Positions 34,672 through 43,377 of a stretch of DNA of 64,000 nucleotides are shown here, piece after piece. Location: the NCBI RefSeq assembly GCF_022844445.1, contig NZ_JALHLS010000002.1:248001-312000 (forward strand), given 5' to 3'. The stretch is from Hyphomonas sp. GTDB taxonomy: Bacteria > Pseudomonadota > Alphaproteobacteria > Caulobacterales > Hyphomonadaceae. Within the stretch, counting starts at the first letter, position 1. Each line of letters opens with the position of its first letter. The notes below the pieces were generated by a model. That model saw nothing but the letters and a program-made list of their open reading frames with translations, was not told where the DNA came from and ran no database searches. A program made the position numbers and the translations under genes.

Positions 34672-36279
34672 ATGCCTGTTCTCAAATCGGCGCTGGATGT
34701 GTCCGGCGCGAAGTTCGCCGCCAATCGCAAGGCGATGCAGGCCCTGCTTGCCGAGCTTCAGGCGAAGACCGCGCAGGCTGCCCTCGGCGGCCCGGAAGAC
34801 TCCCGCCGCCGCCATAGCGAGCGCGGCAAGCTGCTCCCCCGCGAGCGGGTCGAGCGCCTGATCGACCCGGGTAGCGCCTTCCTCGAGATCGGCGCCCTTG
34901 CCGCCAATGGCATGTATGACGGCGAAGCCCCGGGCGCCGGTCTCATCACCGGCGTTGGCCGGGTCGAGGGCCGGGAATGCCTGATCGTCTGCAATGATGC
35001 GACCGTCAAAGGCGGCGCCTATTTCCCCGTCACCGTGAAGAAGCACCTGCGCGCGCAGGAAGTGGCGATGGAAAACCACCTGCCGTGCATCTACCTCGTC
35101 GATAGCGGCGGCGCGAATCTGCCCCACCAGTCCGAAGTCTTTCCGGACCGCGAACACTTCGGCCGTATCTTCTACAACCAGGCCCAGATGAGCGCGAAGG
35201 GCATTCCCCAGATCGCCGCCGTCATGGGCTCGTGCACCGCGGGCGGCGCCTATGTGCCGGCGATGTCGGATGAAACCGTCATCGTCCGCAAGCAAGGCAC
35301 GATCTTTCTCGGCGGACCGCCGCTGGTAAAGGCCGCCACGGGCGAGGAGATATCGGCCGAGGATCTCGGCGGCGCCGACGTCCATGCCCGCCGTTCGGGC
35401 GTGGCCGATCACTACGCCGCCCACGATTCCCACGCTCTCGCCATCGTGCGTTCCATCATCCGTACCCTGAACAAGCCGAAGCTACAGCCCTTCGCGCTGA
35501 CGCCCCCGCAGGAGCCGCTCTATGATCCCGCGGAGCTGCACGGCCTCGTCCCGCAGGACGTGCGCGAACCCTATGATGCGCGCGAGGTCATCGCCCGCCT
35601 CGTTGACGGCTCGGAGTTCCACGAGTTCAAGCAACTCTATGGCGAAACCCTCGTCTGCGGTTTCGCGCGCCTTTATGGCATGCCGGTCGCCATCCTCGCC
35701 AACAATGGTATCCTCTTCTCAGAGAGCGCCCAGAAGGCTGCGCACTTCATCGAACTCGCCGACCAGCGGCGGATTCCGCTCGTGTTCCTGCAGAACATCA
35801 CCGGCTTCATGGTCGGCTCCAAATACGAAGCCGGTGGCATCGCCAAGGACGGCGCCAAGATGGTCACCGCTGTCGCCACCGCCTCCGTCCCGAAATTCAC
35901 CGTTGTCACCGGCGGCAGCTACGGGGCAGGCAACTATGGCATGTGCGGGCGCGCCTACAGCCCGCGCTTCCTTTTCATGTGGCCGAACGCGCGCATCTCC
36001 GTCATGGGCGGCGAACAGGCCGCCAGCGTCCTTGCTACCGTCAAACGCGACGGTATCGAGCGCAGGGGCGGCCAGTGGAGCGCAGAGGAGGAGCAGGTCT
36101 TCAAGCAGCCGATCCGCGATCTCTACGAAGCTGAAGGCAATCCTTACTACTCCACCGCCCGGCTGTGGGACGACGGCATCATTGACCCTGCCGACACCCG
36201 CCGCGTTCTCGGCCTGGCGATGTCCGCCGCCCTTAACGCCCCCTTCGGCGAGCGTGGCTTCGGGCTGTTCCGGATGTGA
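34672..36279 (+). CDS. mccB: Methylcrotonyl-CoA carboxylase, carboxyltransferase (beta) subunit
   Basis: A 535-residue carboxyltransferase, transferring CO2 from biotin to 3-methylcrotonyl-CoA in leucine breakdown. Typical MCC-beta blocks are [108 protein letters not shown], and [28 protein letters not shown] precedes the ATG. Its biotin-bearing partner mccA lies 4 kb downstream rather than adjacent. A strong hairpin terminator follows, so mccB appears to be transcribed alone. Confidence 0.96.
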   Translation: MPVLKSALDVSGAKFAANRKAMQALLAELQAKTAQAALGGPEDSRRRHSERGKLLPRERVERLIDPGSAFLEIGALAANGMYDGEAPGAGLITGVGRVEGRECLIVCNDATVKGGAYFPVTVKKHLRAQEVAMENHLPCIYLVDSGGANLPHQSEVFPDREHFGRIFYNQAQMSAKGIPQIAAVMGSCTAGGAYVPAMSDETVIVRKQGTIFLGGPPLVKAATGEEISAEDLGGADVHARRSGVADHYAAHDSHALAIVRSIIRTLNKPKLQPFALTPPQEPLYDPAELHGLVPQDVREPYDAREVIARLVDGSEFHEFKQLYGETLVCGFARLYGMPVAILANNGILFSESAQKAAHFIELADQRRIPLVFLQNITGFMVGSKYEAGGIAKDGAKMVTAVATASVPKFTVVTGGSYGAGNYGMCGRAYSPRFLFMWPNARISVMGGEQAASVLATVKRDGIERRGGQWSAEEEQVFKQPIRDLYEAEGNPYYSTARLWDDGIIDPADTRRVLGLAMSAALNAPFGERGFGLFRM

Positions 36280-36294
36280 CAACCTGCCAAAGAG

Positions 36295-36331
36295 AAGGGC
36301 CTCACATCCTTGCGGATATGAGGCCCTTTTT
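36295..36331 (+). terminator. Strong rho-independent terminator after mccB
   Basis: A stem of AAGGGCCTCACATCC with GGATATGAGGCCCTT (one mismatch) and a TTGC loop is followed by TTT. In reverse the A-rich left flank can also serve the convergent gene ending at 36350, so it may act in both directions. Confidence 0.8.
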
Positions 36332-36349
36332 CAGGTCTGAAGTGGGGGG

Positions 36350-36844
36350 TCAGAGCCCGAATTCTTTTGTCTTGCCCATGTCGGGCGCCGCGCCGGTGAG
36401 TTTGGCTTTCGCGACCTCGTAGAGGAAGCCGATGGCGGACTTGTCGGACGCCCAGACGGCTGCGTCTTTCGGCTCGAACTTCAGCATCAGCATTTTCGGG
36501 TCGGTCTTGCCACCGGGATACCAGGCTTCGACCGCGGGGTTCCAGAACTTTTCAATGATCGCTTTGTCGTTATGCGGCGTCAGCATGCCTTTGACGCAGG
36601 CCTGATAGTCCTTGTCGATATGGCAGAGGTGTACGTTCGCCGGGCGCGCCATAATGGCCTGGCCCAGTTCACTCGTATTGTCCGAGTAGAAATAGATCAC
36701 ACCGGCATCTTCATCCACCTGCGGCGCCATTGGCTGCATGTGCGCGTCCGGCACGGGCGAGCCGAGCATTACGCAGCGCGCGCCCTTGATCTCTTCCAGC
36801 AACTGTCGCTGGGGATTTTCTTCAAACTTTTTGAGGCTGGCCAT
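36350..36844 (-). CDS. Pyridoxamine 5'-phosphate oxidase-like (general stress protein 26 type) protein
   Basis: A 164-residue split-barrel flavin-binding-type protein: KFEENPQRQLLEEIKGARCVM, HMQPMAPQVDEDAGVIYFYSD at the first barrel strands, ANVHLCHIDKDYQACVKGM, and KFWNPAVEAWYPGGKTDPKM in the C-terminal half, as in general stress protein 26 homologs. The ATG at 36844 follows AAAGGAG by 6 nt; the longer open frame upstream is antisense to the acyltransferase gene. A true PNP oxidase role is unlikely; the family binds FMN or related flavins and is linked to stress tolerance. Confidence 0.85.
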   Translation of the reverse strand: MASLKKFEENPQRQLLEEIKGARCVMLGSPVPDAHMQPMAPQVDEDAGVIYFYSDNTSELGQAIMARPANVHLCHIDKDYQACVKGMLTPHNDKAIIEKFWNPAVEAWYPGGKTDPKMLMLKFEPKDAAVWASDKSAIGFLYEVAKAKLTGAAPDMGKTKEFGL

Positions 36845-37003
36845 GATATGCTCCTTTGCATCTCCCCACCAACGCACCCGAGGCCGGGGCGTTCCGCCGC
36901 GCCGGGTTACATCGCCGTAGGCCCGCGCCGCCCAATCCCTCTTTCCCGCCTTCGCGCACTTCTCTAGAGAGGGCCACGCCTTATCGGATGCGCTTGCTTG
37001 AAC

Positions 37004-38032
37004 ATGTCGGCCACCAACCGTTTTGACCTGATCCGCTTCCTGCTGGCGGCCGGTGTCTTCGTCTACCATGCGGTAGTGTTGTCGTCCGCCGCGCCCGGAG
37101 GGGCGTTGGAGCTGGCGCTCGCTGACGTCGCCGAAGTCTGCATCCAGGGCTTTTTCATCGTGTCCGGCGCGCTGGTCGCAGGCTCCCTCGCGCGCGCCTC
37201 CAGCCTTGCGGACTATGCCGGCAAGCGCATCCGGCGCCTTTTTCCCGCCTATGTCGTCATCATCGTCATCCCCGCCGCCGTCAGCCTCGTGCTCACGCAG
37301 GACATCGCCGGTGTCCTGCGCTATCTCGCCGCCAACCTTGTCTTCCTGAACTTCCTCGAGCCAAACCTGCCGGGCCTTTTCGCTGCCAACCGCTTTCCCG
37401 AAGTCAACGGCGCGCTCTGGACGCTGAAGATCGAGGTTATGTTCTACGCCGTCCTGCCACTGATCCTCCTTGTGCTGACGAGGCTCGGCCGCCTCTGGTG
37501 GGCCGGCATCCTCGCGCTCTATGCTGGCGCGGTCGCCTGGGCAATGCTCGTCCCGCTGGCCGTGGACGGGCAGGGCGGCGCCGCGCTTGCCCGTCAGCTG
37601 CCCGGCCAGATGGCCTTCTTCTCCATGGGTGTCGTCCTCTGGAAGGCTGAACCCCAGCTGCGCCGCCGCTGGCGCGCGCTGGCCATTTCGGGAACGATCC
37701 TGCTTGCCGCCACGCTTTTGCATCCGGTACTGGAGCCGCTGCGCGCGCTCGCCCTGGCGGGCGTCATCGCAGGCGCCGCCTTCGCACCCGGCCCGCCGCT
37801 CAGCCCGGCCCGCTTCGGTGACATTTCCTACGGCCTCTACATCACGCATTTCCCCATCCTGCAGGCGATGGCTGCCGGCGGCCTTGTCGTCACGCTTGGC
37901 CTGCCGGGTTTTCTGGCGCTCGCCGCCGTGCTGGTAGTCCTGGCCAGCCTCGCGCTCTGGCACTGCGTCGAGAAGCCCGCCTTGCGCCCGTCGAGCCACT
38001 ACCGCAAGGTAGCCGCCAAAGAGATCCCCTGA
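37004..38032 (+). CDS. Acyltransferase 3 family membrane protein
   Basis: A 342-residue protein with about ten TM helices in the acyltransferase-3 pattern. It starts RFDLIRFLLAAGVFVYHA with the R-x10-H feature of the first helix. It then shows IQGFFIVSGALVAGSLARA, RRLFPAYVVIIVIPAAV, and WTLKIEVMFYAVLPLILL, and ends with LALWHCVEKPAL. Such proteins O-acylate extracytoplasmic sugars, for example exopolysaccharide, LPS or OPG substituents. OPG modification by an OpgC-like member is possible given opgGH at 8-12 kb, but they are far apart. It ends 14 nt before the liuC-like gene. Confidence 0.85.
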   Translation: MSATNRFDLIRFLLAAGVFVYHAVVLSSAAPGGALELALADVAEVCIQGFFIVSGALVAGSLARASSLADYAGKRIRRLFPAYVVIIVIPAAVSLVLTQDIAGVLRYLAANLVFLNFLEPNLPGLFAANRFPEVNGALWTLKIEVMFYAVLPLILLVLTRLGRLWWAGILALYAGAVAWAMLVPLAVDGQGGAALARQLPGQMAFFSMGVVLWKAEPQLRRRWRALAISGTILLAATLLHPVLEPLRALALAGVIAGAAFAPGPPLSPARFGDISYGLYITHFPILQAMAAGGLVVTLGLPGFLALAAVLVVLASLALWHCVEKPALRPSSHYRKVAAKEIP

Positions 38033-38046
38033 GAGGAGCCATCGTC

Positions 38047-38847
38047 ATGCGCGATTCCGAGTACGACCTCATCAAGTTCGACGCGACCCGCGAAGGGCTC
38101 GTGATCGTCACGCTGAACCGACCGGAAGTTCACAATGCGTTCAACGCTGAACTGATTGCCGAGCTGACGGACGTCTTCACGATGATCTCCGAGCAGCCAT
38201 CCATCCGCATGATGATCCTGCGCGGCGAAGGTCCGTCCTTTTCTGCCGGGGCAGACCTCACCTGGATGAAGCTCGCCGCCCTCAACTCGCGGGAGGACAA
38301 TGAAGCCGATGCCCAGCGGCTCGCTGAAATGCTGCAACGTCTTTACGAGATGCCGCAGATGACGCTCGCGCTCGTCCATGGCACCGCCATGGGCGGCGGG
38401 GCAGGCCTCGTCGCTGCCTGCGATGTCGCCATCGCCAAGGCCGGTGCCACGTTCCGCTTCTCCGAAGTCCGCCTCGGCCTGACGCCCGCCACCATCAGTC
38501 CCTTCGTGATCGACGCCATAGGCCCACGCTGGGCCCGCGCCCTCTTTGTCACGGCGGAATCCTTCGATGCCGATTTTGCGCACCGCATCGGGCTCGTGCA
38601 ATACGTTGCTCAGACCTCGGATGAAATGGCTGAGCTTGAGGAACACGTCGCCAAGCTCGTCTTCGCGGCGGCGCCCGGCGCCGTAGCGGATTCGAAGAAG
38701 CTGGTGCGCGATGTCGCCGGCCGGCCGATCGACCGGGAAATCGGCCACAAGACCGCCAAGCGCATCGCTGCGCGCCGCGCCTCGGACGAAGGCAAGGAAG
38801 GCGTCGCCGCGTTCCTCGAAAAGCGCTCGCCGAACTGGAAAACCTGA
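38047..38847 (+). CDS. liuC: Enoyl-CoA hydratase family protein, probable methylglutaconyl-CoA hydratase
   Basis: A 266-residue crotonase-fold enzyme: VTLNRPEVHNAFNAELIAEL, GEGPSFSAGADLTWMK and GTAMGGGAGLVAACDVAIA form the CoA and oxyanion sites, and FSEVRLGLTPATISPFVI follows. The AGADLTWMK motif and the position between mccB and mccA favour 3-methylglutaconyl-CoA hydratase of the leucine pathway. The substrate assignment rests on context. GAGAGGAG precedes the ATG. Confidence 0.85.
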   Translation: MRDSEYDLIKFDATREGLVIVTLNRPEVHNAFNAELIAELTDVFTMISEQPSIRMMILRGEGPSFSAGADLTWMKLAALNSREDNEADAQRLAEMLQRLYEMPQMTLALVHGTAMGGGAGLVAACDVAIAKAGATFRFSEVRLGLTPATISPFVIDAIGPRWARALFVTAESFDADFAHRIGLVQYVAQTSDEMAELEEHVAKLVFAAAPGAVADSKKLVRDVAGRPIDREIGHKTAKRIAARRASDEGKEGVAAFLEKRSPNWKT

Positions 38848-38851
38848 GCCG

Positions 38852-39181
38852 TTAGTCCAGCGGCGGCAGCGGCAGGCCCCAGCCAGTCAGCGTCGTGTGA
38901 ACGGCTAGGACCGGATTGATGCCGGTCAGCCCTTCTATGGGCTCCCGGAATATGTACACGACCAGTCCCAGCATGACGACGTAGACGATGAACTGCAGCA
39001 CCGATTTGAGCACAAAGGCGCCCGCGCTGAACGCGATCATGCCAATCGCGCCAAGGATCAGCGCTCCCTGGATCGGCGGCATGCCTTCCACCAGTGCATA
39101 ATTGTAGCCGAAATAGGCGCCGAGTCCGCCGCCGACGATACCGGCGATGCCGGCCAGTTGAACGCCTGAGTTATAGGCCAT
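38852..39181 (-). CDS. Small integral membrane protein of unknown function
   Basis: A 109-residue protein with three hydrophobic segments (about 8-30, 39-58 and 61-80). The first is glycine-rich (AGIAGIVGGGLGAYFGYNYA). GGGGAG lies 5 nt before the ATG on the reverse strand, supporting translation. It converges on the liuC-like gene, four bases from its stop. No family is recognised and no role can be given. Confidence 0.7.
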   Translation of the reverse strand: MAYNSGVQLAGIAGIVGGGLGAYFGYNYALVEGMPPIQGALILGAIGMIAFSAGAFVLKSVLQFIVYVVMLGLVVYIFREPIEGLTGINPVLAVHTTLTGWGLPLPPLD

Positions 39182-39313
39182 CGTACTCCCCAGTCAGGTT
39201 TTCCTTGCTACTGCTTACGCCATCCTGCGAGCCCAACAAAGCCTCAAAATCACGCGCCACCCGCCCGCCTTGCGCCTTGTTTCGGCCTGCAAACCCGGCG
39301 ATCCCATACGCCC

Positions 39314-40213
39314 ATGATCCCGCACCGCTCCGCCTCAGCCCGCCTGCGCGCCCACCTTCACGCCGAGCGCGAAGCTCTGCGCGCCCGCTGGGTGAAGGGC
39401 GCCTGGTCCCTCGGCCTCTTCGAATTCATCAGCTTCGGCATCAAGCAGGCCTGGGCCTGCCTCTTTGGCGGCGTCATGCTCGCCCTGCTGCTGGCCACGC
39501 ACCTTTTCTACCCCGAAGCGGCCGCTGTCTCGCGCTACGATTTCCTCGTCCTCGCCGCGCTCGCTCTGCAGGTGTTGCTCATCCTCTCCGGCCTCGAAAC
39601 CTGGGAGGAGGCCCGCGTCATCCTCGTCTTCCACATCGTTGGCACGGTCATGGAGCTCTTCAAGACCGCCCATGGCAGCTGGATCTACCCGGAAGACAGC
39701 GTCCTGCGGATCGGCGCCGTGCCGCTCTTTTCGGGCTTCATGTACGCCGCCGTCGGGTCTTATCTCGCCCGCGTCTGGCGCATCTTCGAGTTCCGGTTCG
39801 ACCGGTTCCCGCCGCTCTGGCTGCAGGGCCTGTTGGGGGCCGCCATCTACGTGAACTTCTTCGCCCACCACTGGCTCCCGGACATCCGCCTCGGCCTCTT
39901 CGCCGCCACTGCCGTCATTTACCTGCGCACGGTCGTCTGGTTCCGTCCGGACGAGGTCCACCGCCCCATGCCATTGCTCCTCGGCTTCTTGCTTGTCGCC
40001 ATCTTTATCTGGTTTGCCGAAAACCTCGGAACCTTTGCCCGCGCTTGGTCCTATCCCGGCCAGGAAGACGGCTGGGAGATGGTGTCTTTATCCAAGCTCG
40101 GATCATGGTATCTGCTTATGATCATCAGTTTCGTCCTGGTCGCCACCGTGCACCGGGGCAGGGGAGCGCATACAAGTGAAAATCACAAAACTCCTCGTCG
40201 CGAACCGGGGTGA
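39314..40213 (+). CDS. DUF817-family integral membrane protein
   Basis: A 299-residue membrane protein with about eight TM helices and conserved blocks of the DUF817 family: FEFISFGIKQAWACLFGG, VFHIVGTVMELFKTAHGSW, GSWIYPEDSVLRIGAVPLFS-like, NFFAHHWLPDIR and WFAENLGTFARAWSYPGQ. The many His, Glu and Trp residues in or near membrane segments hint at a cofactor or lipid substrate, but the family has no established function. Its last 38 nt overlap the mccA start in another frame. Confidence 0.82.
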   Translation: MIPHRSASARLRAHLHAEREALRARWVKGAWSLGLFEFISFGIKQAWACLFGGVMLALLLATHLFYPEAAAVSRYDFLVLAALALQVLLILSGLETWEEARVILVFHIVGTVMELFKTAHGSWIYPEDSVLRIGAVPLFSGFMYAAVGSYLARVWRIFEFRFDRFPPLWLQGLLGAAIYVNFFAHHWLPDIRLGLFAATAVIYLRTVVWFRPDEVHRPMPLLLGFLLVAIFIWFAENLGTFARAWSYPGQEDGWEMVSLSKLGSWYLLMIISFVLVATVHRGRGAHTSENHKTPRREPG

Positions 40214-42077
40214 GATCGCTGTCCGGATCTTCCGCACCTGCCGCCGCCTCGGCATAGCCACGGTCGCTGTCTATTCGGATGCCGACCGCGCCGCGATGCA
40301 CGTGCGCGATGCAGACGAAGCCGTCCACATCGGCGCCGCTCCCGCATCCGAAAGCTACCTGCGCATCGAGGCCATCCTCGCCGCTGCCGCGACAACCGGC
40401 GCCAACGCCATCCACCCCGGCTATGGATTCCTCTCTGAGAACGCCGCCTTCGCCGAAGCGGTCCTTGCGGCTGGCCTCGCCTGGCTCGGCCCGCCGTCCG
40501 CCGCCATCCGCGCGATGGGCCCGAAGGACGAAGCCAAGCGTATCGCCGAGGAAGCGGGCGTCCCCGTCCTCCCTGGCTATCGCGGCGAAGCGCAGGACAT
40601 CAGCACCCTGACGAAAGCTGCCGAAAAGGTCGGCTATCCGCTTCTGATCAAGGCCGTCGCCGGCGGCGGAGGAAGGGGAATTCGCCAGGTCTCGAAAGTG
40701 TCCGAACTCGAAGTAGAACTGATCAGCGCCGTGCGCGAAGCCGAATCTTCTTTCGGCGACGGCCGCGTGATGCTCGAAAAGCTGGTCGAGCGCCCGCGCC
40801 ATATTGAGGTGCAGGTTTTCGGTGACCAGCACGGCAACGTCGTTCACCTGTTCGAACGGGACTGCTCGCTCCAGCGCCGCCGCCAGAAAGTCATCGAGGA
40901 AGCGCCTGCGCCCGGAATGCCGGAAGCGGTCCGCAAGGCGATGACCGATGCCGCCGTGAAGCTCGCCAAAGCGGTGGGTTATCAAGGGGCCGGAACGGTC
41001 GAATTCATCGTGGACGGGTCAAAACCGCTCGCCCAGGACACGTTCTGGTTCCTCGAGATGAACACCCGCCTTCAAGTCGAACACCCGGTCACCGAAATGA
41101 TCACGGGCACCGATCTTGTTGAATGGCAGATCCTCGTCGCCTCCGGCGGCAAGCTTCCCCTGAAGCAGAAAGACATCAAGCTCTCCGGCCATGCCTTCGA
41201 AGCACGTATCTGTGCAGAAGACCCGGCCGAAGGCTTCCGCCCCGGCGCCGGCCTTATTCTCGAATTCGGCCTGCTCGAGGAGCCGGACGGCGAATCTCTG
41301 CGCTGGGACGCGGGCTTCGAATCCGGAGACCGCGTGCCTTCCAATTACGACTCCATGATCGCCAAGCTGATTGTACACGGAGAAACCCGCGAGGCTGCAC
41401 TTGAGCATCTCACCGCCACCCTTGCGCACACGCAGCTCTGCGGCGTGCCGTCGAACGCCGGCTTCCTGCGTCGCTGCGCCCTGTCGGATGAATTTGCGCA
41501 CGGCACCCACCACGTAAACTGGATCGGCGACAACCTCGACGCCCTCGCCGCCGTTCCGCAAGTCCACCGCGCCTCTGCACTCTCGGCCGTCGCCACGCTG
41601 CTGCTGGACGATGACGGCGCCGAATCTCCCTGGGACCTGCACGATGGTTTCCGCCTTAACTCCGTGCCCCGCCGCGATGTCCTCCTCGCCGCCGATGGCG
41701 CCGCCGGTCTGGTCGACCCGGATGCCCCTATCGCCGATGGGACGCCGTTCCCGCTCGTCACCGATCTGTCGCCCCGCCGCTTCGCCGTTACCTGCGGCGG
41801 TGACACCTTCCTCGTCACTGTCCCGGAATTCAGCGCTGATGCCGACGCCGCCCTCGGTGGCAATGTCGTCAAGGCGCCGATGCCCGGCAAGGTGCTCAGC
41901 GTGTTCGCGAAATCCGGCGCCGCCGTCACACGCGGCGAAACGCTCGCCGTCCTCGAAGCCATGAAAATGGAACACGCGCTCGTCGCCCCCCGCGACGGTG
42001 TCGTCGAAGCCGTCCACGCCAGCGCCGGCCAGCAAGTCGCCGACGGCGATGTGTTGGTGCTGTTGGTAGAGGAATGA
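40176..42077 (+). CDS. mccA: Methylcrotonyl-CoA carboxylase, biotin-containing (alpha) subunit
   Basis: A 633-residue biotin carboxylase plus carrier protein. It carries KLLVANRGEIAVRIFRTCR at the N-terminus, the ATP-grasp loop KAVAGGGGRGIRQV, HIEVQVFGDQHGNVVHLFER, EMNTRLQVEHPVTEMITG, and a C-terminal biotinyl domain with Lys597 in LEAMKMEH. It carboxylates biotin for MccB in leucine breakdown. The start is GTG 40176 behind GGGGAG. The conserved N-terminus fixes this start, which lies 38 nt inside the DUF817 gene. Propionyl-CoA carboxylase alpha is an alternative, but mccB and ivd nearby favour MCC. Confidence 0.94.
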   Translation: MKITKLLVANRGEIAVRIFRTCRRLGIATVAVYSDADRAAMHVRDADEAVHIGAAPASESYLRIEAILAAAATTGANAIHPGYGFLSENAAFAEAVLAAGLAWLGPPSAAIRAMGPKDEAKRIAEEAGVPVLPGYRGEAQDISTLTKAAEKVGYPLLIKAVAGGGGRGIRQVSKVSELEVELISAVREAESSFGDGRVMLEKLVERPRHIEVQVFGDQHGNVVHLFERDCSLQRRRQKVIEEAPAPGMPEAVRKAMTDAAVKLAKAVGYQGAGTVEFIVDGSKPLAQDTFWFLEMNTRLQVEHPVTEMITGTDLVEWQILVASGGKLPLKQKDIKLSGHAFEARICAEDPAEGFRPGAGLILEFGLLEEPDGESLRWDAGFESGDRVPSNYDSMIAKLIVHGETREAALEHLTATLAHTQLCGVPSNAGFLRRCALSDEFAHGTHHVNWIGDNLDALAAVPQVHRASALSAVATLLLDDDGAESPWDLHDGFRLNSVPRRDVLLAADGAAGLVDPDAPIADGTPFPLVTDLSPRRFAVTCGGDTFLVTVPEFSADADAALGGNVVKAPMPGKVLSVFAKSGAAVTRGETLAVLEAMKMEHALVAPRDGVVEAVHASAGQQVADGDVLVLLVEE

Positions 42078-42120
42078 TCCTTCCAGCCTGTCTCCTGCCG
42101 GCGGGAGACGGGAGAGGCGC

Positions 42121-42423
42121 CTAGTTCGGCCCCGCCACAATCAGATCATCGTGCAGGCGGGCGATCTATCCGTCCGAAAAGCCGATATCGGACAAAATCT
42201 CGTCCGTATCCTCACCCAGGCTTCGCTTGCCCTTGTTCAGCCCCGCCTAGAACAGGCTGCGCCTCTTGTCGGTCACCGGCCAGCGCCCGTTGACCAGCCC
42301 GCCGCGGATCCGGTCAAAGCGGATCACATCCGCCCCCATCTGCGCCAGCGTCATGCCTGCCAACGGCGCCGCCACGAAAGCGGAGCCTTCGACAATGCGA
42401 AGTCCCTCAAGGATCTTGACCAT
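42121..42423 (-). pseudogene. Internally deleted CaiB/BaiF (family III) CoA-transferase remnant with two in-frame stops
   Basis: Behind GGGAGG (6-nt spacing), the reverse strand reads MVKILEGLRIVEGSAFVAAP, then AGMTLAQMGADVIRFDRI and RWPVTDKRRSLF, a textbook CaiB/BaiF N-terminus. A TAG replaces the usual Trp before AGLNKGKRS. The frame then jumps directly to C-terminal CaiB sequence (LGEDTDEILSDIGFSDG, TAG, IARLHDD), finishing at TAG 42121. About 300 internal residues are missing without frame loss, and two sense codons have become TAG. It sits upstream-to-downstream with the HTD2-type dehydratase and was probably its pathway partner. Confidence 0.85.
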
Positions 42424-42477
42424 GCCTGCCTCCCGAGCGGGCCGGTTTCCGGCCTCACCGGACTCAAATAGGGCATT

Positions 42478-43323
42478 TCATCCCTGCGCCCAGCTGAGGC
42501 TCGCCTGCATGCCGGCCGCGCCGTCGCCATTCACCGTAAACAGGTCCAGCCCGCCCGCCTCTTTCATCCGTCCACAAACGGAAACAGCGTCAAAATCGAA
42601 GATCGGCCGCAGGCCCCGGAACGAATAGCCCGCCGGCCGCTTGCCTGGATGCCGACGCCGCGCCGCCTCCATCAGCAAGATCGCCTGAAGCGGCCCGTGC
42701 ACTACAAGGCCCGGATATTTCTCGGTTTCCATCGCATAGGGCCGGTCATAATGGATGCGGTGCCCGTTGAACGTCAGCGCCGAAAACCGGAACAGCAGCA
42801 CCGGATCTATCGCGACGCTTTCACTCCAGGCGCAGGCGCCCGGAGCCACCGGCTCTGGCGGGGTGAACACATCGGGGATCGGCATGTAAACGATGTCCTG
42901 CTCCTCCTCCATCAGCCCCGCGCCTCCGCGTGAATAGGAGTGGCGCACCGTTACGAACACCATCTCGCCCGTCCGCCCGGTCTTCGCGGTCACTTTGGCA
43001 ATGGTCGACACTTTGGTCAGCTCGTCGCCGATCCGCACCGGCCCGAAGAAGTGACAGCGGCTGCCCGCCCACATCCGCCGGGGCAGGGTGATGGGCGGCA
43101 GAAACCCGCCGCGCTGCGGATGCCCGTCCGGCCCAACGCTTGAGGCCCGCACCACCGGCAGGAAGTAGAGCCACATCCACAGCGGTGGCAACTCGGCCCG
43201 CACCCCGAAATCATCCGGGTCCTGATCGAGCGTCGCCGCCAGCGCCCGGGCTGGCCCCGGCTGCACGGTGTCAATCTGCACCTCGGTGCGCCCGATCCAG
43301 CTTTGCAACTCGCTAGTGTCCAT
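42478..43323 (-). CDS. MaoC/HTD2-type (FAS1-like) acyl-CoA dehydratase
   Basis: A 281-residue double-hotdog protein of the HTD2/mesaconyl-C4-CoA hydratase-like group: MWLYFLPVVRASSVGPDGHP, GGFLPPITLPRRMWAGSR, and the C-terminal hydratase motif FRFSALTFNGHRIHYDRPYA, then YPGLVVHGPLQAILLMEA. It would reversibly hydrate an enoyl-CoA. In related genomes such genes accompany CaiB-type CoA-transferases and CoA lyases, as in itaconate-like pathways. Here the neighbouring transferase is only a relic, so the dehydratase may be repurposed or in early decay; its own frame is intact. Confidence 0.85.
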   Translation of the reverse strand: MDTSELQSWIGRTEVQIDTVQPGPARALAATLDQDPDDFGVRAELPPLWMWLYFLPVVRASSVGPDGHPQRGGFLPPITLPRRMWAGSRCHFFGPVRIGDELTKVSTIAKVTAKTGRTGEMVFVTVRHSYSRGGAGLMEEEQDIVYMPIPDVFTPPEPVAPGACAWSESVAIDPVLLFRFSALTFNGHRIHYDRPYAMETEKYPGLVVHGPLQAILLMEAARRRHPGKRPAGYSFRGLRPIFDFDAVSVCGRMKEAGGLDLFTVNGDGAAGMQASLSWAQG

Positions 43324-43377
43324 GCGCCGATAGTTAGCGCAATCGCACCCACGCTCAAGCCCCGTCAGAGCAGAGCG

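Noticed and set aside
36845..37999. A long N-terminal extension of the PNPOx-like protein
   Set aside because: This part is antisense to the acyltransferase gene, is highly charged and low in complexity, and an AAAGGAG ribosome site marks the start at 36844.
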